A stretch of 64,000 nucleotides of DNA from Amoeboaphelidium protococcarum (lineage: Eukaryota; Aphelidiomycota; Aphelidea). A model generated the notes under the pieces. That model did not search any database. It worked only from the letters and a program-made list of their open reading frames with translations, and had not been told where the DNA came from. The position numbers and the translations under genes are program-made. Shown piece by piece: positions 1-12,149 of this stretch. Within the stretch, counting starts at the first letter, position 1. Each line of letters begins with the position of its first letter. The stretch spans positions 558,001 through 622,000 of the forward strand of contig JALECJ010000056.1 in assembly GCA_023515745.1 (NCBI GenBank). The letters are read 5' to 3'.

Positions 1-1282
1 CCGTCCAGCTTGGCCACTACACACTTTCCATACGTCATGGCCTACACACTCACATTGCATCGCGTATATTTTTATTATCTAGTAATATGAGTAGATTCAC
101 ATTACTTCAATCGAGCAAGGTCCTAGAATTTTTCCAATTCGTTCACTTGCAGTCTTCATTTAACGTCAATTGATAACCGGTTAAGATATAGTTTGATCAG
201 GATGGAACAATAGATATAGATATAGATATAGATATAGAACTCAAGCTACAACTGGCACCGACAACTTGCTGCGTATCAAATGGCTTAGCAAAGGCATTTT
301 GCTTATCCACTAACCACAGAGAGAGAGAGAGAGAGAGAAAAGGAAAGGAGAAGATGGGAATATAAAGCGGAGGGATCAACTCCAACGAAGGAGCAAGGTG
401 AGGGGAGAATCGACCAAGTGGCCTACCCGTTGAGTCTATTGTCAGCACACGAGCAGAAGATACAAAGACTCCACAGTGTTATATATCAAGTGAATAATTG
501 TGAGTGTTTGCTCCGCAAATTTTAATCTTCCGAATATCATTTCATATATTTGCAGTCACAAGGGTCAGTCAACATCCCCAATACATTAGAAGCGTTCGTA
601 TTGTCCAGTGAAAACGCACCTGGAACATCGTCTGTAGTCTAGCTTTCATTCATCCTGTCAGCTGTACTATTAGTAGTCGCCGGTACAATGGAATTTGAAA
701 CTAAAGCGAAGGATTACTTTACATACCTGTCCATTGTCTTGTGCGCTGCGTCGTTGTCGCTGCCGAGTTAGTTTGTTTGTTTAATGTTGCTTTGTTTGTT
801 TGTTCACACCTCCACACATTCCCATCGACTCTTGGTTCACTCCTCTTCTCTTCCTCCTTTTTCTTATCGAGAATTTCCGCATTGGCGACAATGCTCCTGC
901 ATCGTGATGATGTCCTCGCTCTGTGATAGAGTTCCTCGCTCTGTGAAAGAGTCCCTCGCTCTGTGAAAGAGTTCCTGCATCGTGAAGATGTCCTCGCTCT
1001 GGATCGAGTTCCTGCATCGTGAAGATGTGGCCATACTTGGGATGGTCTCCCCCCTTTTTTTTACTTAACCTGTCTAACCTTTTCCGACTGACGATGCCCA
1101 CATTAGCCGCTTCAAAATACCGATCGGGCTTTCCAACGCTCTGTTTTGCCTGTTCAGTCTGTCTCTATTTGCTTTTTGCACCGGAATAAGAAACCCATTT
1201 GCTTTGTACTGTAGTTGAGACAACGTCAACTTTCGCCAAACTCATTCAGAATCTATTTTAGTAGTTACGGAAAGTGAGCAAT
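1..1282. other. 5' flank without a recognised gene
   Basis: I recognise no conserved protein here. There is a hexamer microsatellite of the type GATATA at about 207-238 and a GA run at about 316-339. A TGA-free reading frame from an ATG at 688 to a TGA at 964-966 (92 codons, hydrophobic N-terminal half) is possible, but it runs into the tandem repeat and has no recognisable domain. The last 100 bases must hold the promoter and 5' leader of the carrier gene that starts at 1283. Confidence 0.5.
892..1028. repeat. Short tandem repeat, units of about 19-20 bp
   Basis: Seven or so degenerate units of about 19-20 bp follow one another. They alternate between a form like TCCTCGCTCTGTGAAAGAG and a form like TTCCTGCATCGTGAAGATG. 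It is a minisatellite in non-coding DNA upstream of the carrier gene, with no visible coding function. Confidence 0.75.
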
Positions 1283-2287
1283 ATGAGTGACAGCGCTTTG
1301 TTTAATGCCTTTGCGGGCTCAGTCGGAGCTAGTCTTGCTCTGTCTATCTGCTATCCTCTGGACATTACTAAAACCAGGTTGCAAGTGTAATAGCGTAAAT
1401 AGAATGGATAAACAGCAGCAGCGGCGGCGGCGGGATCATCTCAGGAGGCTTCCAACTTTATAGATGACATTCGACGGGCTGTGGATGAGATTCTGCATGG
1501 TGGGGAAGAGTTCACCGCAGCTGGCCGTGGTGGTGATGTTGACAAGCGTGTCACTGTGTAGAAACTTCTTAAACTTTATAATGGTCTTCCGTCAGCCGTT
1601 CTGGGTACTTTCTTCACCAACTTTGCCTATTTCTGGTGGTATTCTGTCATTCGGGGTAGGGCGCTGAGATTAAGTACGGATCCGAAGCATTAATTGGGTG
1701 TAGGTACTGAGCTGCTGGTTGGTGCTATGGCCGGCGGCTGTGCTTAGCTGATCACCATCCCAATATCTGTGATTACCACCCACCAGCAAGTTTCCTCTAA
1801 AGCTTAGAATATTCTTGCGACTGCTCTCAGTATTATCAAAGAGGAGGGTGTCCAAGGTCTATGGAGTGGAATCAGGCCAGCTTTGATCCTCACTGTGAAT
1901 CCTGCTATAACTTATGGTTTATTTGAGAAACTCAAGTCTGCACTGAGTAAGTTTAGAGGCGAACAACCATTGTCATCGCTGGACATCTTCTTTATTGGGA
2001 TGATGTGTAAGACTATAGCCACTATAGTCACCTATCCTTACATTATGGCCAAGACTAGATTGTAAGCTCAGACTTCCAAGTAGAAGAAGGCTGAAATGTC
2101 CAAGAAATCCGCTCTTGGTATCCTATTTGAAGCTGTAAGAGAGGAAGGTCCGGCTGGAATGTATCGCGGGATGGAAGCTTAGATTATCAAGGCTGTGTTG
2201 ACATAGGCTCTATTATTCGTGTTAAAGGATGAGATAATGACCTTTACTCTGAAGATTGCCTCTATTGTAACCACAAAAAGCAGATGA
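1283..2287 (+). CDS. ANT1: Peroxisomal adenine nucleotide carrier (mitochondrial carrier family)
   Basis: A 334-residue protein read without interruption from ATG 1283 to TGA 2285 with TAA and TAG as Gln. It shows the tripartite mitochondrial-carrier layout. The first repeat has the signature CYPLDITKTRLQVQ near residues 25-38, the second has TIPISVITTHQQV, and the third has TYPYIMAKTRLQAQ. The segment FFTNFAYFWWYSVIR and the overall spacing fit the PMP34/SLC25A17/Ant1 branch, which exchanges ATP and AMP across the peroxisomal membrane for fatty-acid activation. A low-complexity Gln/Ala insertion follows the first signature and widens the first matrix loop. The carrier family is certain from the repeats; the peroxisomal assignment is inferred from the loop and helix wording and could be another SLC25 member. 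Confidence 0.85.
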
Positions 2288-2639
2288 TTTTGTCCCAGTA
2301 AGTTGTAGTTTGTCGATATGTGTCATTCTCAAATAATAATAAAAATGATATTTATCTCATGTCTGAGACATTTTATAATTAACTTTCAGCCATAGTTACT
2401 TGCTCTGCTGCAATTGCAAAGATCGATTTAGCTCAGTTACTCGTTCAAGTGATCGTCTTTCTACCGTACAGTACATCAATATAAAGAACTCTTTTTGGAT
2501 AACAACAACATGAGACGTGAGATTCAGAAAATGTTTAGTAACACTGTAATGCACATAGCCATATGTATATTAAATGAATAAATTACGTTGCTAAATATCA
2601 ATATATAAAAAAGACTGATCACTTTACACCATCACCAGA
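2288..2639. other. Convergent 3' region
   Basis: An AT-rich stretch between the 3' ends of the carrier (plus) and the sugar-phosphate transporter (minus). It presumably holds both 3' UTRs and polyadenylation sites. I see no gene in it. Confidence 0.5.
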
Positions 2640-3653
2640 TCAAACCTCTCGTGTCCAAAGTTTTTCTGCCCCAGTCAACTGACACAGAGATGATCGACCC
2701 ATCGGCGATCCTTTAATGTTGCTGTACAGAAATATTCCAATGAGAGCAATCACGATGCCATACACATTCGTGGGCATACTTTGAGGGAACAGATAATAGC
2801 CGCCCATTAGCGTAAGAATAGTCTTCAAGTGACCAACCACCTAGAAAGTTACCGCTGACGTTTTCCCAATCAAGGCGTAAGTCAGAATATTCACAGCGAT
2901 CGCAGCCACGCATGTCAACAGTATGCTGTAACTCAACTACATGGACCATTCAAAATCTAGAACTGGGCACTGTATTAAGAGCGGATTAAACTCAAACAGT
3001 ATAGCAAAAGTGGCGGTAACCATCAACTATGTGGGCATGATAATGTCTGTAATTTGTAGTGGATTCAGCATGTACTCTTTTTATTTGGATCCCTACCAGA
3101 TCTGAAACTACGCAGTTACCACGACTGATAGGACACCTATAACGGAGCCGATAAAATTAAGCTCAACTTCAGATAGTGTGGAAAGGCCGACTCCGCAGAG
3201 AATCAGCAGCAGTGAGAGAGCCATTTCCAGTGACACTTTGTTTCCATGAACAATTCTGTTGAATATCACCATGTATGGAATGCACATTAATTTAGTTAGC
3301 TGATAAAACCCAACAGAATTGGTTTTGAGATTAAAGTTCATCAGTACAATAGAAGAGGCGCCAAATAAGGCCATCTGTGTGATAACTTGCTACGGGACGG
3401 TTCTCTTTGGCTCAAAGTATCCCATCCGGCCGTAGACTCTAGTGAATATGGAGGTGAACAGAAAATGGCATGCAGACAGTGTCAGCACATAATTGAATTA
3501 GTAAGTGACCAGTAAATACTTATTGCCTAATATCAGGAGGACAGAAGATAAGATACTCATTACGACGAGCATAACGACATGGCTAGAGTAGGTCTCTGTG
3601 ACAATTAATGAGCGCGTCCCACTACCACTCTCTAAATCTTTACCAGCAGACAT
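2640..3653 (-). CDS. Triose-phosphate / nucleotide-sugar transporter family protein (SLC35E3-like)
   Basis: A 337-residue polytopic membrane protein with about ten hydrophobic segments, continuous from ATG 3653 to TGA 2640. The stretch LKTNSVGFYQLTKLMCIP near residue 105 is the hallmark of the plant KT/TPT group and of human SLC35E3. The later FQVVGHLKTILTLMGGYYLF segment is the second hallmark. Such proteins sit in Golgi or ER membranes and exchange nucleotide sugars or sugar phosphates; the substrate cannot be told from sequence. The N-terminus is short and hydrophilic (MSAGKDLESGSGTRS), so this start is plausible. It is transcribed away from the SET gene, sharing a 480-bp intergenic region. 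Confidence 0.85.
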
Positions 3654-4132
3654 TACTGTTCTTTAATATACGCCACTTCAAAAGCTGATTATAAGATGGG
3701 ACTTTGGTATTAATATCTGTGATTTCGACTCGGTAAAGCTTCAAGTATACAAGGCTGTAACTGCACTCCACTCGGCGAAAGACAACATTGATATTCTTCA
3801 TCAAAATCTGACTGACTGACTGACTGAATGTTGAAACAGTCTGGTCTGAAACGCGCTCATCCATCGGTGAATGAATGAGACTGGCTGATTACAGAAACAC
3901 CTTGAAGCGCCACCACTGTGGTTAACACGCTCATCATGATTCCACGCACTATACTTGATATTTAGCACACGCTAAAGCTCTTCAAGAAATTTCATATTTT
4001 AAACGTCGAATACACCTTAATTTACTCCATTCAATCTCTAACTTTGCCAATCAAGCAGATTTTGACCGTATTTCTTGATCGCGTTACTTTGATAGAAAAC
4101 CGCTTAGTTACTAGCAATTTTACATCTCTGAG
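3654..4132. other. Divergent intergenic region
   Basis: It separates the minus-strand transporter from the plus-strand SET-domain gene and must hold both promoters. It contains a short tetranucleotide run of GACT units near 3808-3826. No gene is visible in it. Confidence 0.5.
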
Positions 4133-5584
4133 ATGGTGCAAAATTCATTTGGTAAACTGGTGTCAGTCAAGACTTGTGCTGAGACTGCTTAGAGATATCT
4201 AGTGGCAGAGTAAAGCTTCACTGCTGGCCAGGTAATACTGCGAGAGAGGGCAGCATTGACATCCTTGCCTTAACGAGATCCTGATGAAAGAAGACGCGTC
4301 GACACCATTGTGCAAACTCTTTATGATGTTACTGAGCTGGAGCGTGATACTCTTCGCCTTGTTGTTAATTGGATTTTATCAAGTACGTATGGTGATCACG
4401 ACGCAGAAACAGCTCTTAATACGTTGAGTACTGATGGTGTGGAAAGCCATGTGGCGAAGAGTGAGGATCCGGATGTCGAGCCGTTTCTGTCAATATAATC
4501 AGACATTATCGCGTCTATCCTTAATAAAGAGCCTTTTAAATTTAGTTAAGTTACCGCTAGTACAATTAAGAAGATTCTAATGATAGTAGAGACCAATTGT
4601 CATTCAAGACGACTCTCTGATGTCGCTGGGTCAGAGTTGATAGAATTATATTCTACTAGTGAGTATAACGTTGAAGAAGAATTGATTGCAGTCGGCATAG
4701 TCTCATCCATGATGTAGCATTCGTGTATTCCTAATGGTGATGTGGACTTGGAATACAACGAAGATGATGACCGCGTGTATATAGTGCTTCGATCACTCAC
4801 AGCGATAGAGCCTGAGGAGGAATTAACCATTTCATACCATGATATGGAATTTTAATTATTTGAGGATCGATAGATTGCATGTAGAAGGAAGGGATTTAAT
4901 TGCTAGTGTGATCTATGTGCATCACGAGTCATTGATCCCGCTAATCTTGAACTATGCGAACTATGTGGGTACCTTTCTGTGCTGAATCGCGCCTCTAGTA
5001 TCGTGTAATGTCTTCAATGTAAGGTGCAATATGAAAAGAGCAATCTCGCGTTACTCAGTCCAGTAAGCATTGAGATGAATAGTCTTATAATTGAACTGGA
5101 TCGAATTAATGGATAGTCTATAACTGGTGATGATGATGCGTTGCATTTTGACGTTCTAAATACAGTGCGCAGCGTCACATAAGCCAAGATCCCTAGTCAG
5201 TCTGTAAATATGGCTCAATTCGTGTGCCTACCATGGTATCAATATATAAACGAAATGCTGTATTTTGATCACAGTTTATTAAGTCAAGGGGATTTCACAA
5301 TTGATTAATCGCGTATCAACTCGATCGGTGTCTAAAAGAAGCAGCTCTATGTCAAGTTTCTCCTGTGCGTCTGGCTATGCTGTTGTTCTTAATTCTACAG
5401 GTCATTGACTTTAATAAAGTATTCTGATATTGTGAATCTAAACTCTGTGTTGTAACTGCCTATGAGAAAAGATCAGATTTTGGCAGCAGATCTTAATCAT
5501 CACCTTGAGTAGTTACAGTTGTTGGTGGCGTAATCGTCACCTCAAGTCTAACAGTGGTGTTAATAATTTGTCTCGTCTTTTTGA
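4133..5584 (+). CDS. SET-domain protein, SMYD-like lysine methyltransferase
   Basis: A 483-residue protein, open from ATG 4133 to TGA 5582 with no intron. The SET core is recognisable from MQHSCIPNGDVDLEY near residue 193, where SMYD proteins have N-H-S-C-x-P-N, and from LTAIEPEEELTISYHD shortly after, the second SET signature with its conserved tyrosine. Cysteines following it (CQCDLC) match a post-SET zinc site. The usual MYND finger between the SET halves is not obvious; an acidic helical insertion fills that place. The Asn of the NHSC box is replaced by Gln, encoded by CAG here. Target (histone or other protein) and cellular place are unknown. Confidence 0.75.
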
Positions 5585-5950
5585 ACATAGTGATAATTCA
5601 AATAGAGTATTTTAACATGGACAATAGGCTGTTATTTGCTTGTTATTTAAATGTTCTGGTAGCTTTATTTCCCCCGCATCAGTAGATATTTGGTCTATAA
5701 CCCAAGCAGTTCGCATCGCGGAGGGACATCGATCGCCGTTGGCAGCGATATTTCAACGCGCCGCCGCTTGAAAGTTAAAAATCTCTTCATCAGGAGGAAG
5801 AGGAGGAGGAGGTGAGGGGGCTTCATCTTTTAATTTCATTATCAATTCTGCGGTTTATAATCCTGGTGGGCATAAGTCACATTTCTTTCCCATTGGCATT
5901 TATAACTAAAAATTTAGTGTTAGCCTTTTGAAATTTGAGTAAAAGCAACA
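5585..5950. other. Intergenic region upstream of UDP-sugar transporter
   Basis: A 366-bp gap between two plus-strand genes. It has a purine-rich run near 5793-5820. It presumably holds the promoter of the transporter gene; I see no other feature. Confidence 0.5.
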
Positions 5951-7321
5951 ATGGCAGCAGAGTAGTCGTTTTATGGAGTGTCGCTGCGCTCAATCTCTCT
6001 GGTCACGCTGTCTGTTCAAAATAGCTTCCTCATCCTGATGATGCGATATAGCAGGACTCTGCCCAAGCCGCTCTATCTATCATCTACTGCGGTGTTCATG
6101 TCTGAGCTGATGAAGCTGATCATCTGTGTTGTGGTGTTCATCCGATTGGAGTTGTAGTAGATGAAAAGATTGAGCTATGAGACGAGCTTGTCTACCAATA
6201 ATGGTAATAATAATAACGGTAACAGTATTGGTAATGGAAGCGGTAGTGCATGGAGGCAAAGATCATCATTGTACAAACTAGTGCGATAATGGCTCAGTAA
6301 ACTATTTTCTGTTGAGAGCGAAGCGTGGAAACTCGCCATTCCAGCCACTCTATATACCATTTAGAATAATCTCCAATACTTGGCGGTGAGTAATCTGGAT
6401 GCTGCTACATTTCAAGTCACATACCAGCTCAAGATTCTCACCACTGCTCTATTCAGTGTACTGATGCTCGGTCGCAGACTTGGTGGCATTTAATGGGTGT
6501 CTCTGTGTATACTCACCTTTGGAGTAGCTCTTGTATAGATGCCGTCATCATCCACCTCCGCCACTGCTGCAACTGATAATAGCAGCAAAGTGCAAGTTGG
6601 AAATAAATTCATCGGTCTACTCGCTGTATTATCTGCATGTTGCCTCAGCGGTATAGCTGGTGTGTATTTTGAAAAGATTTTGAAGAAGCCTACTGCTGCC
6701 TAACCGTCTCAACAACAGCATTAAGTATAGAATTAGTAATAATACGCTTTCAGCAATAATAGCAATAATAATAAAGCGCACGATAGTGATGATAATGTCA
6801 GCAATGGTATGTTATCGTCACAGGCGGCTTCATCAGTAGCATCATCATCGTAGTAATCTTCTAGACAATAATCTCCGTTGTCGGTCACCAACTAAAAGTT
6901 ACCACCAACCATTTGGGAACGTAATATTCAGCTGGCATTCTTTAGTATAATCTTTGCACTGGTCGGTTGTTATACTAAAGATGGTGAGAGGATTAGTGAA
7001 GATGGATTCTTTTAGAATTACAATTTCTTTACATGGCTTGTTATTACTGCGCAGGCAACTGGTGGTCTTCTGGTGGCCATGGTGGTCAAGTATGCGGATA
7101 ATATTCTGAAAGGATTCGCAACCTCTATATCGATCATCATCAGTTGTGTGGTATCCATCTTCTTATTTACTGACGATGCCGTGGACACTGGCGTAATGTT
7201 CATACTGGGATGCGCGTGTGTCATCTATGCAACATGGCTTTATGACTCGCCCCTATCCAAAGGTATTGTAGATCAAAAGTCTATACTCCGCGGCTGGATC
7301 CCCAACATTAAGTTTGCATGA
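5951..7321 (+). CDS. Nucleotide-sugar transporter (SLC35A family, UDP-galactose/CMP-sialate type)
   Basis: A 456-residue Golgi nucleotide-sugar transporter, read from ATG 5951 to TGA 7319. Family hallmarks are [20 protein letters not shown] and [20 protein letters not shown] in the first half, and [20 protein letters not shown] with [15 protein letters not shown] in the second. Two low-complexity insertions are unusual. One is Asn/Gly-rich near residues 85-100. The other is about 75 residues rich in Gln, Asn and Ser, between the sixth and seventh membrane segments, where animal relatives have a short loop. They explain the length (relatives are about 330-400 residues). The exact sugar is not deducible. 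Confidence 0.9.
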
Positions 7322-7444
7322 TTATGCATTGCTGCGCATTAAATAGATTTAATTAAAAATTCATTATAAATAAATTCTTGATTGTATTAAAACTACATGT
7401 CAAGTACCATTAGTACCTGATACTGTTCGCTTCAATTTTATAAT

Positions 7445-8395
7445 TCAGCGTATGTGTTGAGAGTAAGCACCAGTTTACGCTTGATGGGCAGCAGTTCGTC
7501 TGGCCTACTCAGCTTCAGCAGACACCTCCTACTCGAGTATGTTAATAATAACTCCGCATTTGCTCGACAACACTTTGATGGTAGACTGGACAACTTCCTC
7601 TGGTCGCAGAGAGCCAACAGTCTCAAAGCTGAAGTAGAACTTGGTAGCCTTGGCATTGGGATCATACGGTGGATTCGGAGCTAGATTCGGGTCAGAGTAC
7701 GCGCTCTTGGGCCACTCGCTGCGCACATCTTCCTCAGCCCAATAGTCTACATGCCGCAGCAGATTATCTGGATCATATTCGTACGTGACACCACACACTG
7801 GAGACCATTTAGCGTGCTCCTTACTAATGCCCTTCTTTGCAATGCATTTAATATTCAACTCCTAATCCTTCCTCAACTTGGTGATTAGAATGCCAGGATC
7901 TTCATCATTCTATAGAGCTGGTACAACGTTTGGATTCATTGAGAGAAGATCTCTACTCGTCACTTGGCGAATTTCATGATCATCTGTACACTTGACATGT
8001 AATTTTAATTCCACAGCACATCTCACGCAAGAATTTAAACATTCGCAATCCTACATTAATTTATATATATTTATATGGGATGTATGCGCGTTAATCAAAT
8101 GTCTCATAGACAGAAGTAATCTTACGCGTGTGTATCTAAATTATTCAGCAGAATGCGAAATCAAAGGAATCAAGCCCAGTCTATGCGCAATAAATTCATC
8201 AGGTAGACACGATGTATTATTCTCCACCTCCACCAGATCTATGCTCATCGTGGGCACCTCTGCTATCATTATTCTCCTCAGAGCGTTCGCCAAAGGAATA
8301 TTAGCATGGGACAATGTAAATTTCATAGAATCCTCAGTCAATTCAGTAATCTCAAATTTAGGTGGTGGAGCCTAACCTTGTTCATCCATTTCCAT
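7445..8395 (-). CDS. RPB3: RNA polymerase II subunit RPB3
   Basis: Alpha-like subunit that pairs with RPB11 to start assembly of RNA polymerase II. It begins at ATG 8395 and ends at TGA 7445. A 75-nt intron at 8051-8125 starts GTAAG and ends ATGTAG. Removing it joins YTR to DCECLNSCVRC, restoring the RPB3 zinc loop with C-x-C-x3-C-x2-C spacing. Further evidence is FTLSHANIPLANALRRIMIA with AEVPTMSIDLVEVENNTSCL, and EFIAHRLGLIPL. The spliced protein is 291 residues, near the usual 275-320. The intron keeps frame, so without splicing a 25-residue insertion would sit inside the zinc loop. RPB3 and not RPC5/RPAC1 is the best match by the zinc loop; I am fairly sure. Confidence 0.9.
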
Positions 8396-8662
8396 AATAT
8401 ATTCTCTATATTTTCTGCTTTATATAGCTCTTCTAAAATATTGATAATATATTGGCAAAGATACTACTGTAAAAGGAACGATGAAATTGAAAGACGGAGA
8501 AGAACGAGCTAGAATAAAGAAATGGATTGAGAGAGAACGGTCTTGTTGGCTCCTGACGTGTACAATACACAGTTAGTGGAAGAATAAAGAGTAAATATGG
8601 GATTAACACATTGCAGTTAGTTTATAAGTAAGAGCAAAACAACAGTATTTTTCAAACAGTTT

Positions 8663-10273
8663 TCAAAACTCGACAATCGGTAATATGTTTCCCTCTTTGT
8701 AATCAGGTGGAGGCATATTGTTAGAGACAGCCGGCAAGTTCTTCTATGTGAAACGCGTAACTGATGCCTTCATCTGCAGAATCGAGTTTATAGGAACTTC
8801 AATTCTCACAGGAAATCCCTCGCCAAACTTACCCAGGAACTCATTCAACTCCTTCTCACTCTGGCAGTAATCGCGAAGGATGAAATAAAGTAATGGTCTC
8901 AACTACGCGATATCCATTGGGATATCCTTACTCATGTAGACTGTGACAGGATGGGGCTTCACATACTGCTATTGTCTGTATATACAACGTCGCCCTATAG
9001 AACATGTTTGGCCAATTTAGGACAAGTCATCTTACTACTACTCCTACTGATTGAAATACTCAGCTTCAGAGATTTCTAATTCGGGAATTGCAAGATCCTT
9101 GATGTGTACGGGGTGGAGATTCTCTGCGACTCTTCTATCAGTAGTTTCATTTCTTCTAACATTAAACTACTCAGACTTTAGCTTCAATTTCTGCATTAAA
9201 GAAGGCAATTTAGCCTTGATCTTTTCATTCGCCTCTTGAACATACGCATCTGAATTGTTAGAGTCTGCACGTTCAGTCGTGATTGATTCAATAGAGAGCC
9301 GACTATCTAAATCTGCAACCAAATCATCTTCACTAATCGCGGCTAGTAAATCTAGAGACTAAACTTGCTATTACTCCACGCTTTCATCAGCATTCAAAGT
9401 ATTCATGCATTAATTATCACAATCTTCATATTCTTATTCTATATCAGCAGGTGATCTTTAGCTTTGAATACAGCCTAGATTACTAACGGTATATCTAACA
9501 GTATTCCACCCACCATGTTTCAACTTTTTTTGAAATTGAGCGCCACTATTCGCCGCCAAAATTGGCTCCACCACGAAGTCATTAAAAGTAAACTCGTTCT
9601 TTACCACGCCTTCTGACATGAAATTGTCAACCCCTGAATGTAGTACACCAGTGGAAACATTTGGTAGTAAATTCGAATACTATTTTGCGTCATGATTTAT
9701 AATAATAGCTTCAGTTTGACCATTTCTATTTCTAATGATCAAGGACATTTTCGCACGGCTAATTCTGGCACCTTTTATCTTTGATATGGTCCATTGTACT
9801 TGCAACATGTCACGTCTCTTACTAACAAGTATTGTCTCCTTGGGGCAGACTTGAGCCAGTACAGGTATTTTACTTTTCAATTTAACGCATATTTCCATGT
9901 CAAAATCAGCGATAGATTATAAACATGACACCAGAATTGCATCATTACGAAAATCATTCAAATGCTCCAACCAGCTCCGTTTCCAAAGCTCAGCTATCAA
10001 CTACCGATTCCCCAAGCATATAGCCTCGTCCAAGCAAGAACTATTGTCTGCATTCAATGCATTGGCTTTAGATCCGTTCTATATCAAAATTTATGCAGCC
10101 TGAATCCGTCCTAGCATCAGCGCTAGATGAAGCGGACTATTGCCTCGGCTATCCCAATCATTAAGATCGATGCGACTCTAGGCATGAAATTTAATATCTT
10201 ACTACAGTAGATCATTTAATTTTTTTAAATCATTTTGCCAAACAGCCTTTGAAATCTAGTCAATCGCAGACAT
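8663..10273 (-). CDS. ANKRD13-like ankyrin repeat protein
   Basis: A 536-residue protein, one uninterrupted frame from ATG 10273 to TGA 8663. Residues 1-105 carry ankyrin repeats (GNSPLHLALMLGRIQAAQIL then NSSCLDEAICLGNRQLIAEL). The middle holds the ANKRD13 conserved domain, with RRDMLQVQWTISKIKGARIS and later EAEYFNQ. The last part has FGEGFPVRIEVPINSILQMK, matching the very conserved LPPGFPVKIEIP motif of ANKRD13. In animals these proteins bind ubiquitin chains on internalised membrane receptors and act at late endosomes. I see no clear ubiquitin-interacting motif at the C-terminus, so that function is not established here. Confidence 0.8.
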
Positions 10274-10575
10274 ATTCTATTACTGCAGTTAATATTTAAC
10301 TGTAATTGATAAAGACTTTTAAGGATTATTGTTGAAAGCTTGTTGAAACAGTGGAGAGAGAAAGAGAAAAGATAGATCTTGATCACGATCGTTTTTTAAA
10401 TCGTTTCATCAAGGTGAAATCTATCGCCTTATTAATGTCAAATTTGCTCAGAGTATCTAGCAAGTAATCAATGAGTATAATGAGCGGTTAACATCGCTTA
10501 AGAAAATTTCTGTATACTCTTTATTCAATCATTCATTCATTCATTCGTATACCTCTTCATCACATGTAGACAGTC
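10274..10575. other. Intergenic region
   Basis: A 302-bp stretch between the ANKRD13-like gene start and the 3' end of the Cys-rich surface protein, both minus strand. It contains a short ATTC tetranucleotide run near 10529-10545 and otherwise nothing I recognise. Confidence 0.5.
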
Positions 10576-11862
10576 TCAGTTGATCAACACGAACAAGAGC
10601 ATGGCCACAAACGTGTACGCAGACACCAGCTTTACGCGCACACCATCTGAGGTGCCATAATATGGAGATCTGTACTGTGAGCTCTGATCCAAGCATACAG
10701 CTCCAATAGATCCGCTAGCACCTGCTGCCAGACACCTTCCGTTAGAGTAACTAGTGGCAGAGCAATTGCGGCACATGTTATCAAAGCATTGCGCTAATAC
10801 CAGTTGCGAGTATTTACAGTCATACTTCTGATAACTATAAATACCAGACGGAGCAGGCAGACAGACACCGGCTTTTACAACAGTCACATAATCTGGATCA
10901 CCCTGGCACTTGGTAGACTTTTCATAAATAAAAGTGGCTGCAACACGATCAGACCATCCAGTGACATTAAACACCTTTTTAGTAGAGCACTGGGAGGATG
11001 CACTTCTATACGCCAAGGCGGTGGAGTTACTCGTTACATTCAGAGATGAGCATTAAGCGTTAACAGTGCCACAGGTACCGTTGGTAGGGGTAGACAGAAC
11101 AAAATCGGGCTACGTATCTGAGCAATTGCTGGTCAAAAATCCATTCTAAGCAACAAAGTTCCTGCTCAATGTCTACGGCACAGTAAAGAAGTAAGAAATG
11201 TCAGGCGAAGCACTCTTGATATTGGTCTTATTTACAGTATCAGTTATCGGATTGAATACTGGTGCAGGGACCAATGGAACAGAGGCACTGAATCCGTTAC
11301 TGGGACCAAGACATACTGTGGCAAATGAGCTAGTAGCTAGTTGCTGACACTTGTGCGTAAAGGTTTATGCGGCAGTGCAGTTGGTACAAGCACTGTCATG
11401 GCATGTCTTAAAATCATACGCGGTCGAGTTACAGGAATGATAGACGTAAGGCAGCGGTTGTCCAGTCACTGGAATGCAAGTATTAGCCTTTGAAGCGCTC
11501 AGCTGATAAGCATCACCACTGCAATCTGTACTTGCAAAAGTGGATGTAACAGCATACTACTCGGTGTATCCAGAAGTGTCAAACATCTTGCCATTTGATG
11601 CACATTTGGACACTTGCGTGAAATTAACAGAAGCACGATTACCAAGGGTGGCTGTCAATGCATTACAAACATCAGCCGGACATGCATAATCATAATTGGC
11701 ATAAGCGATAATAGAGTCCGGTTGACCAGAACAGCTACCAGGACCAAAGAAATTCTGAATATAGGCAAACTTACCAACTGCAGTGTTGGAGATCACAACG
11801 TTTGCTGCGAGCGCTTAGCCGCTAATCACAGCAACAATAGCTAACAGGGACGAGGAATGCAT
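10576..11862 (-). CDS. Cys-rich secreted protein with tandem domains and probable GPI anchor
   Basis: A 428-residue protein from ATG 11862 to TGA 10576. Residues 1-20 form a signal peptide (hydrophobic core LLAIVAVISGQALA). The rest is a run of Cys-rich modules. Two copies are easy to align. The first runs from VTSTFASTDCSGDAYQ to FATVCLG, the second from VAATFIYEKSTKCQGD to IGAVCLD. Both hold D/C-M/A-C-x-N-C-x-A-x-(S/T) in the middle and end in A-V/T-V-C-L. Several N-x-S/T sites suggest glycosylation. The last 20 residues are hydrophobic (AYTFVAMLLFVLIN) and finish without a basic tail, as expected for GPI attachment. I do not recognise the family. It is the first of ten minus-strand secreted-protein genes and may be a cell- or spore-surface protein. 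Confidence 0.8.
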
Positions 11863-12149
11863 AAATGTTCAGGCTCGACTTTAATATCAAGTTCAGCTCG
11901 ATATGAATACTAATAATGAGGAATTAAATACAAGATGAAAGGTGGTCATTTAACTAAAGTGGAAACGGTTGATATCCCGAGATATTTTTAGCTCACGGTT
12001 GCCTGAATCTAAATGACCATGGAATTCCACTAGTCATTAGCACTATAGAAATTAGAGGATATATACAAAAAGGATAGAAAGACATTAAGAACTGAATACG
12101 CCATCTAATTGTGAGGACCACCGTTTTTGACACAGCTCTAAGAGCATCT

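Noticed and set aside
197..448. Minus-strand ORF of about 80 codons with an Ile-Ser repeat
   Set aside because: It translates a hexamer microsatellite and a GA run; there is no protein-like composition.
688..966. Plus-strand 92-codon frame with hydrophobic start
   Set aside because: It runs into the tandem repeat and has no domain; with one stop codon type, frames of this length arise by chance.
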